Shown: positions 24,259-32,306 of the stretch, piece after piece
Position numbering within the stretch: the first letter of the stretch is position 1
How the letters are laid out: each line of letters opens with the position of its first letter
Origin: CAMDPA01 sp965223035
Lineage (GTDB): Bacteria; Pseudomonadota; Alphaproteobacteria; Rhizobiales; Hyphomicrobiaceae
Assembly (NCBI GenBank): GCA_965223035.1
Contig: OZ244980.1
Coordinates: 1,302,001-1,366,000, forward strand
DNA: 64,000 nucleotides
Direction of reading: 5' to 3'
Notes under the pieces: generated by a model
The model's database searches: none
What the model was told of the DNA's origin: nothing
Seen by the model: the letters and a program-made list of their open reading frames with translations, nothing else
Position numbers and translations under genes: made by a program

Positions 24259-26160
24259 ATGTTTAGTCAGCAACCCGACCAGAAAAATCTCCTGCTTGCA
24301 ATTGCCCTGTCCATTGGCGTGCTGTTGGCCTGGCAATATTTTTATGCCGGGCCCAAGCTGAAGAAGGAGCAGGAGCGGCAGCGGCAACTGAAGGAGGCGC
24401 CAGGAACGCAACAACCGAGCGCGCCAGGTGCTGCAAACGTGCCGACGCCGAAGGCCTCCGATAGCGGCGTTGTGCCGCGCTCGGCCGCAAAACCGCAAGC
24501 GCCCGCGGTAGCGGTCACGCGCTCGGCGGCGTTGCGGTCATCGCCGCGGGTTGCCATTGAAAACGAGGCTCTCGGCGGTTCGATCGCCCTCAAGGGCGCA
24601 AGGATCGACGATCTCAAATTGCTCAAATACCGCGAGACGGTCGACCCTGAAAGTCCGAACGTGACGCTGTTCTCGCCGTCCGGATCGCCCAAGCCCTACT
24701 ACGCCGAACAAGGTTGGGTGACCGCCAATCCGGACAAGTTTCCCACCCCCGGCAGTCAGACCTTATGGACGCAGGAGTCCAACGGACCACTGACGCCCTC
24801 GCGGCCGGTCGTACTAAAATGGAATAATGGCAAGGGGTTGGTGTTCCGGCGCACGATCCAGGTCGATGAGAACTATCTGTTCAACATCTCCGATCAGGTG
24901 GAGAACAACACGGGCGCGGAAGTTACCCTGTTCCCCTACGCGTTGATCGCGCGCCATGGCACGCCGAAGGTCTCGGGCATCTACATCTTGCACGAGGGCT
25001 TGATCGGGATCGTTGGCGACTCCGGCCTGATGGAAATCTCCTACTCCGAGCTGACCGGCGAAATCGACGAAAACACCGAACGGGATCCAAGCAAGGTCCA
25101 GGCGATCCGCAAATTCGATGGGGCGACCACCGGCTGGCTGGGTATCACCGACAAGTATTGGGCCGCCGCCCTGATCCCCAAGCAGACGATCGCGTATGAC
25201 GCCCGGCTGTGGGCATGGCGCGATGCGGGGAAGAACTTTTTCCAGGTCGATTTCCGTCAACCGGGGGTGACAATCGCACCGGGGTCCAAGGGGCAAGTCA
25301 GCTCGCAACTGTTTGCCGGGGCCAAGGACGTCAATGTGATCGACGGCTATGCGGAAAAGTTCAACATCAAACAGTTCGGATATCTGATCGATTGGGGCAC
25401 CTTCTGGTACATCACCAAGCCGTTGTTCTACCTGCTCGATTGGATCAACAAGATCGTCGGCAACTTCGGTGTCGCGATTCTGATCGCTACCGTGCTGGTC
25501 AAGCTCGTGTTCTTCCCGCTGGCCAACAAGTCCTACGAGTCGATGGCGCGCATGAAGAAATTGCAGCCGGAGATGGAGCGTATCCGCGACCGCTTCAAGG
25601 ACGATAAGGCGCGACAGCAGCAGGAGTTGATGGCGCTCTACAAGAAGGAAAAAATCAATCCGTTGGCCGGTTGCTTGCCGATTTTGGTGCAGATTCCGGT
25701 CTTCTTCGCTCTTTATAAGGTGCTGTTCGTTTCTCTTGAAATGCGCCACGCGCCGTTCTTCGGCTGGATCAAGGATCTGTCCGCGCCCGACCCGACCTCG
25801 GTGTTCAACCTATTCGGGCTGTTGCCCGTCCCGCCCATCGACATGATGATTTTGGGCTACACCATCGGTGCCTGGGCGGTGGTAATGGGGCTGACCATGT
25901 GGCTGCAGATGCAGCTCAATCCGCAGCAGCCGGATCCGACCCAACAGATGATCTTCAACTGGATGCCAGTGATGTTCACCTTCCTGTTGGGCGGCTTTGC
26001 ATCCGGGCTGGTCATCTATTGGGCTTGGAGCAATATGCTGTCGATCGCTCAGCAATGGCTGATCATGAAGCGCAACGGCGTCGAGATTGCTCTGGTTGAC
26101 AACTTAAAGCGAACGTTCAGCGCGGTCATGGGCTTGTTTGGCCGCCGAAACCCCAGCTGA
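24259..26160 (+). CDS. yidC: Membrane protein insertase YidC
   Basis: A 633-residue YidC/Oxa1-family insertase that places proteins in the inner membrane, alone or with SecYEG. Helix 1 is NLLLAIALSIGVLLAWQYF, followed by a Pro/Ala-rich linker and a large periplasmic beta domain (about residues 85-370). Then come the conserved C-terminal helices with the cytoplasmic loop KSYESMARMKKLQPEMERI and NPLAGCLPILVQIPVFFALY. The Gram-negative long form is complete. ATG 24259 gives the usual MFSQQPDQKNLLLA start. The order rpmH-rnpA-yidC-engB is conserved. Confidence 0.97.
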   Translation: MFSQQPDQKNLLLAIALSIGVLLAWQYFYAGPKLKKEQERQRQLKEAPGTQQPSAPGAANVPTPKASDSGVVPRSAAKPQAPAVAVTRSAALRSSPRVAIENEALGGSIALKGARIDDLKLLKYRETVDPESPNVTLFSPSGSPKPYYAEQGWVTANPDKFPTPGSQTLWTQESNGPLTPSRPVVLKWNNGKGLVFRRTIQVDENYLFNISDQVENNTGAEVTLFPYALIARHGTPKVSGIYILHEGLIGIVGDSGLMEISYSELTGEIDENTERDPSKVQAIRKFDGATTGWLGITDKYWAAALIPKQTIAYDARLWAWRDAGKNFFQVDFRQPGVTIAPGSKGQVSSQLFAGAKDVNVIDGYAEKFNIKQFGYLIDWGTFWYITKPLFYLLDWINKIVGNFGVAILIATVLVKLVFFPLANKSYESMARMKKLQPEMERIRDRFKDDKARQQQELMALYKKEKINPLAGCLPILVQIPVFFALYKVLFVSLEMRHAPFFGWIKDLSAPDPTSVFNLFGLLPVPPIDMMILGYTIGAWAVVMGLTMWLQMQLNPQQPDPTQQMIFNWMPVMFTFLLGGFASGLVIYWAWSNMLSIAQQWLIMKRNGVEIALVDNLKRTFSAVMGLFGRRNPS

Positions 26161-26176
26161 TCGGGTGGCGGATGGC

Positions 26177-26833
26177 ATGGCGGGACGCGCGGCATTCGCA
26201 GGCGAGGCCCTCGCCGCCGGCGAGCGGCTGTTCGCTCAAGCTTGGGGTTTCGTGCGCAGTGCCCCAAGTTTAGCGACTTTACCGGCAGCCGACCGTCCGG
26301 AAATCGCTTTTGCGGGCCGATCAAATGTCGGAAAGTCAAGCCTGATCAATGCACTGACGCGCCGCCGCGGCTTGGCTCGTACCTCGAATACCCCGGGCCG
26401 TACGCAACAGCTCAACTTCTTTGCCGCGCCGTACGTCTCAGCCTACATCATCGACATGCCGGGTTATGGTTATGCGCGCGCGCCTAAGGCCAAGGTCGAA
26501 GCGTGGACCGAGCTCGTGCGCGATTATCTGCGCGGCCGTCCCACCTTGAAGCGGGTGTTCGTGTTGGTCGACGCCCGCCGCGGCTTGATGGCCGAGGATG
26601 GCCTCATTCTGAGCCTTCTGGACAACGCGGCCGTCTCCTATCAGGTGGTGTTGACCAAGGCAGACAAACTCAACGAATTCGCGCTCGCGGCCGTGATCGA
26701 TCGTACGCTGGACGATCTCGCGAAGCATCCAGCGGCGCATCCGCACATCCATGTCACCTCTGCTGCACTGGGTGACGGGTTGGACCAGCTGCGGGCCGAG
26801 ATTGGCCGGGTGCTGCAGCCTGCTGAGCCATAA
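26177..26833 (+). CDS. engB: Ribosome biogenesis GTPase EngB (YihA/YsxC)
   Basis: A 218-residue GTPase needed for 50S subunit assembly. G1 is GRSNVGKSSL (residues 47-56), the switch region has NTPGRTQQLNFF, G3 is DMPGYGYA, G4 is TKADKLN and G5 is TSA near the end. I prefer ATG 26177. In-frame GTG 26165 and a TTG at 26138 overlapping yidC are alternatives, as no clear ribosome site decides. Normal length and context. Confidence 0.94.
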   Translation: MAGRAAFAGEALAAGERLFAQAWGFVRSAPSLATLPAADRPEIAFAGRSNVGKSSLINALTRRRGLARTSNTPGRTQQLNFFAAPYVSAYIIDMPGYGYARAPKAKVEAWTELVRDYLRGRPTLKRVFVLVDARRGLMAEDGLILSLLDNAAVSYQVVLTKADKLNEFALAAVIDRTLDDLAKHPAAHPHIHVTSAALGDGLDQLRAEIGRVLQPAEP

Positions 26834-26838
26834 GCCAG

Positions 26839-26956
26839 ATCAATTCCGCCCTCGGCCAAGCGCCGTGCCGACCCGCTCGCCCGCCCATCCACACAAGCTC
26901 GCCATCGGGCAGGCCCGGCGGGGGAGCGGGCTGGTTCCAGCTCAAACTGACACGCG
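26839..26956. repeat. GC-rich hairpin repeat (family 2), copy F2d
   Basis: ATTCCGCCCTCGGC, GTGCCGACCCGCTCGCC, CCATCCACACAAGC, GGCGGGGGAGCGGGCTGG, TTCCAGCTCAAACTGACACG. It directly precedes R7. The arms CCGACCCGCTC and GAGCGGGCTGG can pair. Confidence 0.7.
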
Positions 26957-27020
26957 CTAGATCATCGCGCCTTAAATCGGAACCGCAAAGCCGGTTCCGA
27001 TTTAAGGCAGGTTGCTCTAG
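26957..27020. repeat. CTAG-bounded palindromic repeat, copy R7 (short hybrid)
   Basis: A 64-bp hybrid: type-B left arm and loop (CTAGATCATCGCGCC ... GGTTCCGATTT) joined to a type-A right end (AAGGCAGGTTGCTCTAG). Not at a stop codon. Confidence 0.9.
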
Positions 27021-27086
27021 GGCGGTTCGGACCTCGAAAACCGACGGACTCGCTGCGCATCCCGATGTGCGGCGTCGGCATCGCCG

Positions 27087-28898
27087 TTAAACTTTATCGA
27101 TGGTCCACTGAAGCGCCGTGCCCAAAGCCGGCAACGCGCCGATCGCGAGCGCTATCCCACCCCCGACCGCGGCCGCGATCAGCCACCCGAGCAGCCGCAT
27201 GGCAAACCGTCTGACGTCTGCGCGCACGTCAATCCTCACCGACTGGTCGGGGAAGGCGGTTTCCAGCATCATGCCGTCGGGACTGAGCGTGCGCATCGAA
27301 CAGGACAGAACCACGTTGGCCTGGCCGCGATGCTTCGGCGTGACCGTCCACCGCCAACGGACTGCGTCGTCGTTGCGCGCCGGCGCGCGCGGATCGAAGA
27401 ACTGGGTTTCCGGCGCAGCGGTCTCAATGGTCAGTGCTGCCGATCGACATTTGAGCCGCATCGTGAGCGCGCGCGGCATCTCTGGGGGCAGGTTGGTGGC
27501 GCTCGCCGCCGCCGCCCCAAAGCCGGACGCTAACACCATCGTGCGTGGCAGCCTGACCTCCAGCAGCTTGGCCTTGTTGGTTCGCATGCGGCGAGGAAAG
27601 CTGTCGACCAGCCGCGCCGTGTCGAAGCTCACAATCAAATTTGAGGCTGGCGGCATAATGGGCTGGCGCGCCGAGGGGTCCGGTGTCGGCGCTGGTTGTC
27701 GAGGCGGTTGCGGCTCGGGCTGTGGGCGTCGGGCGTGGGCTTTGTTGACGCCCGTCCAGGGCGGTGCACTGGCGGGCGGGCTCGGCGGCTGGTGCCGGCC
27801 GTAGGGGTCGACGGTTTGCGGCGTCAAGGACATCGCTGGCGGTTCGGCTAGCGGCGGCATCGGCGGTGGCATGCGCGCAGGGCCTGGCGGGTTGGGGGGC
27901 GCCATATTCGGTGCTGGCGTCCAGGTCCCCGCCGGCGGTTCTGGCTCCGGCTGCGACGGGTTCGTGGCGAGGGAAGGTGGGGGCGGAGTCGTCGGCATCG
28001 GTGGTGCGGCCCGTGCCGGCAGCGGCGGCGGAAAGTTAGCGTCGTCAGCGGCCGGAGGGTCGGTGGCGCGCCACCCAGCTAGAGCCGGCGACCGATCGGT
28101 TGGCAAGGTCTGCGCGACGGGCGCCGGCACCGGATCGCTGGCGGGCAAAGGCGGTTGCGTGGCCGCCGGCGCGTGCAACGGTTCTGGTGGAGGCGGCTCG
28201 GCCGCTGCAGCCGAAGCGTCCGAGGCTGCAGCCTCCGGCCGGTTGGCGCGCTTCTCCTCGACCCTGCGTCGCGCAGCGGCTAGCGGATCGTTGGCCGGCG
28301 TGTTGGGGGTGAAGCTGCGCGGTGGCACCGCCCCGCTAGGGGCGGGCTGTGCGCCGGTGGGCTGCGCTGCGGCCACAATGCCGGGGCGAAGCTCGGCATT
28401 GGCGTGCGCAGGCGTCACGGCGGCCGGGGGGCTCGCAGGGGCACGGTTGCCGTAGGAGCGCTGCAAAGCGCGCACGGTTTCCTGGAAGGTGAGCCCATGG
28501 GCCTTCAAAATCTCGGCCGCTTCGCTGCTGCCTTCCCCGACGATCGCGGCCAGGACGATCGCTCCATTGACCTCGCCACGCCGACTTTGACGGGCCGCGG
28601 CGACGGCATATTCCAGAATGCGCACCAAGCCCGGATGGGCAACAGGCATCATCTGCTCGCCGGCGGGAAAGCGGTCGAGGTGCTGGCCAAGCGCTGTGTT
28701 CAGTTTGAGCAGATCGATGGTACAGGCGAGCAGAACGGCCGCGGCATCCGGATCTTCAATCAGCGCCAGCAGCAGATGTTCCAGCCGTACCTCTTGGTGA
28801 CCGCGCGCGCGCGCCAAATCGTTTGCCCGCGTCAACGAGGCGGCCAGCGCTCGCGACTTTGGCACCCAGCTTAGCGCGTCCGCGAACGGCTGCGTCAT
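27087..28898 (-). CDS. Orphan Clp N-domain protein, proline-rich, C-terminal membrane anchor
   Basis: A 603-residue protein of unknown function. Residues ~10-150 form a double Clp-N repeat (ARGHQEVRLEHLLLALIEDP; a second GEVNGAIVLAAIVGEGSSEAAEIL) as in ClpA/ClpB substrate-adaptor domains, but no AAA+ module follows. Residues ~155-410 are extremely Pro/Ala-rich. Residues ~415-560 form a beta-type domain with MRTNKAKLLEVRLPR and later WRWTVTPKHRGQ, similar to a module I recall from multidomain signalling proteins. A transmembrane helix (LLGWLIAAAVGGGIALAIGA) ends the protein. The start has GGGGAGA before the ATG. It is inserted antisense between engB and argB. Confidence 0.75.
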   Translation of the reverse strand: MTQPFADALSWVPKSRALAASLTRANDLARARGHQEVRLEHLLLALIEDPDAAAVLLACTIDLLKLNTALGQHLDRFPAGEQMMPVAHPGLVRILEYAVAAARQSRRGEVNGAIVLAAIVGEGSSEAAEILKAHGLTFQETVRALQRSYGNRAPASPPAAVTPAHANAELRPGIVAAAQPTGAQPAPSGAVPPRSFTPNTPANDPLAAARRRVEEKRANRPEAAASDASAAAAEPPPPEPLHAPAATQPPLPASDPVPAPVAQTLPTDRSPALAGWRATDPPAADDANFPPPLPARAAPPMPTTPPPPSLATNPSQPEPEPPAGTWTPAPNMAPPNPPGPARMPPPMPPLAEPPAMSLTPQTVDPYGRHQPPSPPASAPPWTGVNKAHARRPQPEPQPPRQPAPTPDPSARQPIMPPASNLIVSFDTARLVDSFPRRMRTNKAKLLEVRLPRTMVLASGFGAAAASATNLPPEMPRALTMRLKCRSAALTIETAAPETQFFDPRAPARNDDAVRWRWTVTPKHRGQANVVLSCSMRTLSPDGMMLETAFPDQSVRIDVRADVRRFAMRLLGWLIAAAVGGGIALAIGALPALGTALQWTIDKV

Positions 28899-29054
28899 TC
28901 ACGTCTCCCCGGCCGCCTCAGCGGTGCGCCCGCTTTCCCAACCACCCGTCAAGCGATCGGTCGATGATCTTTGTGATGGTGCTCCCCGTCGGTATTTATC
29001 GCATCTGTGCATGGTTTGCAGCTATCGCCGGGTCGTTGCCGACAGGGAAACACT

Positions 29055-29082
29055 TTGTGGCAAGTTGTCCTGTGACTATAAA
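29055..29082 (+). promoter_or_regulatory. Possible promoter of argB
   Basis: TTGTGG (29055-29060), a 16-base spacer and TATAAA (29077-29082), 197 bases before argB. The rest of the 380-base gap 28899-29278 contains no recognisable gene. Confidence 0.45.
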
Positions 29083-29278
29083 CAAGTTCGATGAGAGCCC
29101 GAGCTGCACGACGGCCAGCTATGGGCTGGCTGTGATCACCCATCAGTCGGACGGAGCTCATGTCGTGCATCGCGTACCTGACTGACCTGCGGGCTCATGT
29201 CAAACGGTGCAGCAAAGCTAAACGGTGAGGACGTCCGCTGGTGGGTCAAACGAGATCCACGTCGTCGAGTGAGAGAGG

Positions 29279-30244
29279 ATGGCCGCGAAAATGGGCGCAA
29301 CCAAGGACGTCAATCAGTCCGGGAGGGACGGGGACGAGGCTCTGGAAGCGATCTCGGCCCACAACCAAGCCCGAATCTTGGCACAGGCCGTCAAGCACTT
29401 GATCGAGTACGACGAAGAGACGGTCGTTATCAAATTCGGCGGTAACGCGATGGGCGATGCGGCCCTGGCTGATGCGTTTGCCCAGGACCTCGTCTATCTG
29501 AAGTTGTCGGGCGTTAATCCGATTGTGGTGCATGGCGGCGGACCGCAGATCGGGACCATGCTGAAAAAGCTGCAGATCAGCTCCGAATTTGTGCAGGGGC
29601 TGAGGGTCACCGACAAATCGACGATCGACGTGGTGGAGATGGTGCTGGCGGGCGCCATCAACAAAGAGATTGTGTCGGCCATCAATCGGCAAGGTGGCAA
29701 GGCGGTCGGCATCTCCGGCAAGGACGCCAATTTGATGATCGCCAAAAAGATCACGCATTTGCCCGACCCGGAATCTAACCTGATGAAGGCGGTCGATCTC
29801 GGCTATGTCGGCGATCCGGAGGAGGTGAACCCTTACATCGTGGAGGTGATCTCCAAATCGGATTTGATACCGGTGATCGCGCCAATCGCGCTCGGCCGCA
29901 ACGGGCAGACGCTCAATGTCAACGCCGACACGTTCGCCAGCGCATTGGCCGTGAAAATGCGGGCCAAGCGCCTGCTGCTGCTCACCGACGTTGCGGGCGT
30001 GCTCGATAAGGACAAGAACCTGGTGCCTGCCATCACCACCTCGCAGGCGCGCCAGATGTTCCGCGACGGCACCATATCGGGCGGCATGATCCCCAAGCTC
30101 GAAGGCTGCATCGAGGTCGTCGAAGCGGGCGTGGAAGGTGTGGCCATCATTGACGGCCGCGTGCCGCACTGCACCTTGTTAGAGCTGTTCACCGATCACG
30201 GTGTTGGAACGCTGGTCGGGCCCGTCGAAGGCCGTAACGTCTAG
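29279..30244 (+). CDS. argB: Acetylglutamate kinase
   Basis: A 321-residue amino-acid kinase, the second step of arginine synthesis, phosphorylating N-acetylglutamate. VVIKFGGNAMGD and VVHGGGPQIG are the phosphate and substrate loops. The later LLLLTDVAGVLDKDKN and GGMIPKLEGCIEVVEAGV are typical. The ATG at 29279 or 29291 may be used. The C-terminus carries about 8 residues (GPVEGRNV) beyond the usual end and stops at a TAG belonging to palindromic copy R8. Placement after engB fits alphaproteobacterial order. Confidence 0.96.
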   Translation: MAAKMGATKDVNQSGRDGDEALEAISAHNQARILAQAVKHLIEYDEETVVIKFGGNAMGDAALADAFAQDLVYLKLSGVNPIVVHGGGPQIGTMLKKLQISSEFVQGLRVTDKSTIDVVEMVLAGAINKEIVSAINRQGGKAVGISGKDANLMIAKKITHLPDPESNLMKAVDLGYVGDPEEVNPYIVEVISKSDLIPVIAPIALGRNGQTLNVNADTFASALAVKMRAKRLLLLTDVAGVLDKDKNLVPAITTSQARQMFRDGTISGGMIPKLEGCIEVVEAGVEGVAIIDGRVPHCTLLELFTDHGVGTLVGPVEGRNV

Positions 30245-30301
30245 AGCAACCTGCGTTTAATCGGGATCGTTCCGATTCCGATTAAAGGCAGGTTGCTCTA
30301 G
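30241..30301. repeat. CTAG-bounded palindromic repeat, copy R8 (pure type A)
   Basis: A 61-bp near-perfect palindrome, CTAGAGCAACCTGCG ... AGGCAGGTTGCTCTAG. The first TAG is the argB stop, and the second lies 21 bases before the next gene's ATG. Confidence 0.93.
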
Positions 30302-30322
30302 CCACGCCGTGAGGAGCCTGGC

Positions 30323-31159
30323 ATGCCGAAGCTGCTGAGCGAAGCGCAGATTGCCCAGTATAAGCGCGACGGGTTTTTGTTCCCGCTGCGCGTGATGCCG
30401 GCCGAGGCGGCTGCCGAAGTCGGCGCCAAGCTGGACCACGAGAAGGCGGCAGGGCGGCTGCGCGGCTCCGGCCAAACAAAGTTTTATCTGCGTTTGCCGT
30501 GGGTCTACCAGCTGGCAACGCACCCGACGGTGCTGGACGCGGTCGAGGACCTGATCGGCCCCGATATCATGCTGTACCACAACACGGTGTGGAGCAAGGA
30601 CGGCAACAGCGCGGCGTATATCAGCTGGCACCAGGACAACACCTACTTCGGTCATGATCCCTGCGAGGTATTGACGGTGTGGTGCGCCATCACTCCAGCC
30701 AACTTGGTCAGCGGCTGCATGACGTTTTTGCCGGGGACTCACAAGCTCGGGCAGTTGCCACTGGCGGCGAACGACACCAACCAGGCCAATATGCTGTCGA
30801 GCGGACAGACGGTGGCGTTCGATGTCGCAAGCGTGGAGCCCGTTGCCGCGGAGCTACAACCGGGTGAGGCCTCGATCCACCACGCCTTTCTCATCCACGG
30901 TTCAGCGCCCAATCGCACTGCGCATCAGCGCATGGGCATGACCTTCATCTATCATCCGCCTAGCCTTCGCCAGCTCGGCGCCTGTCGAACCAGCGCGCTG
31001 CTGGTGCGTGGTCAGGACCGCTTCAACAACTTCGACCATGAGCAGCCGCCCGCAGACCAGCCGGATCAACAATCGCTGGCGCGCTATCACGAGGCGGTCG
31101 CCAAATACCGGGCCAAGGTCCGTGAGCTGGGCAATATGACGATCAATCGGTTCGATTGA
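30323..31159 (+). CDS. Phytanoyl-CoA dioxygenase (PhyH) family protein
   Basis: A 278-residue Fe(II)/2-oxoglutarate oxygenase of the PhyH family. The first two iron ligands are in WHQDNTYFG (H-x-D), the third in the HHAFLIHGSAPN region, and the 2-oxoglutarate arginine is probably in RTAHQRMGMTF. It starts KLLSEAQIAQYKRDGFLFP, the standard N-terminus. Substrate unknown; many bacterial members act on small molecules rather than phytanoyl-CoA. A GAGGAG site precedes the ATG. Confidence 0.88.
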   Translation: MPKLLSEAQIAQYKRDGFLFPLRVMPAEAAAEVGAKLDHEKAAGRLRGSGQTKFYLRLPWVYQLATHPTVLDAVEDLIGPDIMLYHNTVWSKDGNSAAYISWHQDNTYFGHDPCEVLTVWCAITPANLVSGCMTFLPGTHKLGQLPLAANDTNQANMLSSGQTVAFDVASVEPVAAELQPGEASIHHAFLIHGSAPNRTAHQRMGMTFIYHPPSLRQLGACRTSALLVRGQDRFNNFDHEQPPADQPDQQSLARYHEAVAKYRAKVRELGNMTINRFD

Positions 31160-31481
31160 GCCCCCACCAAAGCTTGCGGTCGGCCGCGCGGCGGCAACGC
31201 CCAAAGTCTGCCGGCCGGCCGGCCACAGCTGTTGACCAAAATGAGGACGGCGCATTGACCTGCTGCACACCGATGCCTAGCCTGGCTCCGTCTGACCTGA
31301 GTCGTCCCCACGCGGGGCGGCCCGTCGGCGCATCATCGTGTGATATCATCGTGTGATGAGGTGTCGTGCCCGTTCGATCGCAACCAAGACCCATGCTATT
31401 GAGCCCACGTTTGACGCGCGATCAGCACCTCGGATTGAGGCGATCTGGGATGATCGCGTTGCGTGACGGAGGGGCAGCGGC
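31160..31481. other. 322-base gap with a 13-bp tandem duplication
   Basis: ATCATCGTGTGAT occurs twice in a row at 31332-31357. Otherwise I see no gene; the start of the next gene is preceded by GGAGGGG at 31468. Confidence 0.6.
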
Positions 31482-32204
31482 GTGAGCCTAAAGCCAGCCG
31501 CGCGCGGTTTCGCGCGCACGCGGACGTGGATCTTCGATCTCGACAACACGCTTTATCCGTCCGAATGCCGGCTATTGGAGCAGGTTGAGCACCGCATGGG
31601 CGCCTTCATCGCCGAGATGCTGGGCGTCGCGCTCGACGAAGCCCAACACCTGCGGCTAACGTACTATCGGCGATTCGGCACCACGCTGACCGGTCTGATG
31701 AAGGTGCACAACATCGATCCCGCGCCGTTTCTGGAGTACGTGCACGATCTTGACTTGAATACTGTTTTACCTAGTCGGCCGTTGCGCCAGGCGATCGAAC
31801 GGTTGGATGGCCGGCGTCTGATCTTCACCAACGGCCCGCGCCGCCACGCCGAGCGGGTGGCTGAAAAGGTCGGCATCCTGGATTTGTTCGAGGACATCTG
31901 TGGAATCGAAACCTGCGCGTATACGCCAAAACCGGAGCCAGAAGCCTTTCAGCGAATGATCCGCGCCCACGCCGTCAAGCCGACCGAGGCCGCGATGTTC
32001 GAAGATATGCCGCATAATCTGGAGTGTGCGCATGACCTCGGCATGACGACGGTGCTGGTACGCTCAACCACCGCGCACGCCACCGAGCCGCAAGCGCATC
32101 TCGCGGTGCGCGCAGCGCCAGAGCACGTTCATCACGTCACAGAGGATTTGATCGCGTTCCTGGAGGCGATCTTGAACCGCGGACCACCCTCCCCGTCCGC
32201 CTGA
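31482..32204 (+). CDS. HAD-superfamily pyrimidine 5'-nucleotidase-like phosphatase
   Basis: A 240-residue haloacid-dehalogenase fold protein of the pyrimidine 5'-nucleotidase (SDT1-like) type common next to argB in Alphaproteobacteria. Motif I is FDLDNTLYP (nucleophile and acid Asp), motif II FTNGPRRHAERV, motif III Lys in TPKPEPEAF, and motif IV MFEDMPHNLECAHDLGM. It is expected to dephosphorylate UMP/CMP or similar compounds. The GTG start at 31482 has a strong GGAGGGG site. Confidence 0.87.
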   Translation: MSLKPAARGFARTRTWIFDLDNTLYPSECRLLEQVEHRMGAFIAEMLGVALDEAQHLRLTYYRRFGTTLTGLMKVHNIDPAPFLEYVHDLDLNTVLPSRPLRQAIERLDGRRLIFTNGPRRHAERVAEKVGILDLFEDICGIETCAYTPKPEPEAFQRMIRAHAVKPTEAAMFEDMPHNLECAHDLGMTTVLVRSTTAHATEPQAHLAVRAAPEHVHHVTEDLIAFLEAILNRGPPSPSA

Positions 32205-32212
32205 GGCGAAAC

Positions 32213-32284
32213 GCCGTGCTGGCCGGCGCCTCGTCCGGCCACCCCAAATATCGTGCCGCTGGGTGGCCGGTTAGGAGGGGGTGG
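32213..32284. repeat. GC-rich hairpin repeat (family 2), copy F2e
   Basis: ACGCCGTGCTGGCCGG, CCACCCCAAATATCGTGCCG, TGGGTGGCCGG, AGGAGGGGGTGG. This is the only family-2 copy without a neighbouring CTAG repeat. It lies between convergent genes. Confidence 0.5.
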
Positions 32285-32306
32285 TGCGGATTACCACTGG
32301 AACGCT

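Noticed and set aside
24814..25749. 311-codon open frame on the minus strand
   Set aside because: Antisense to yidC.
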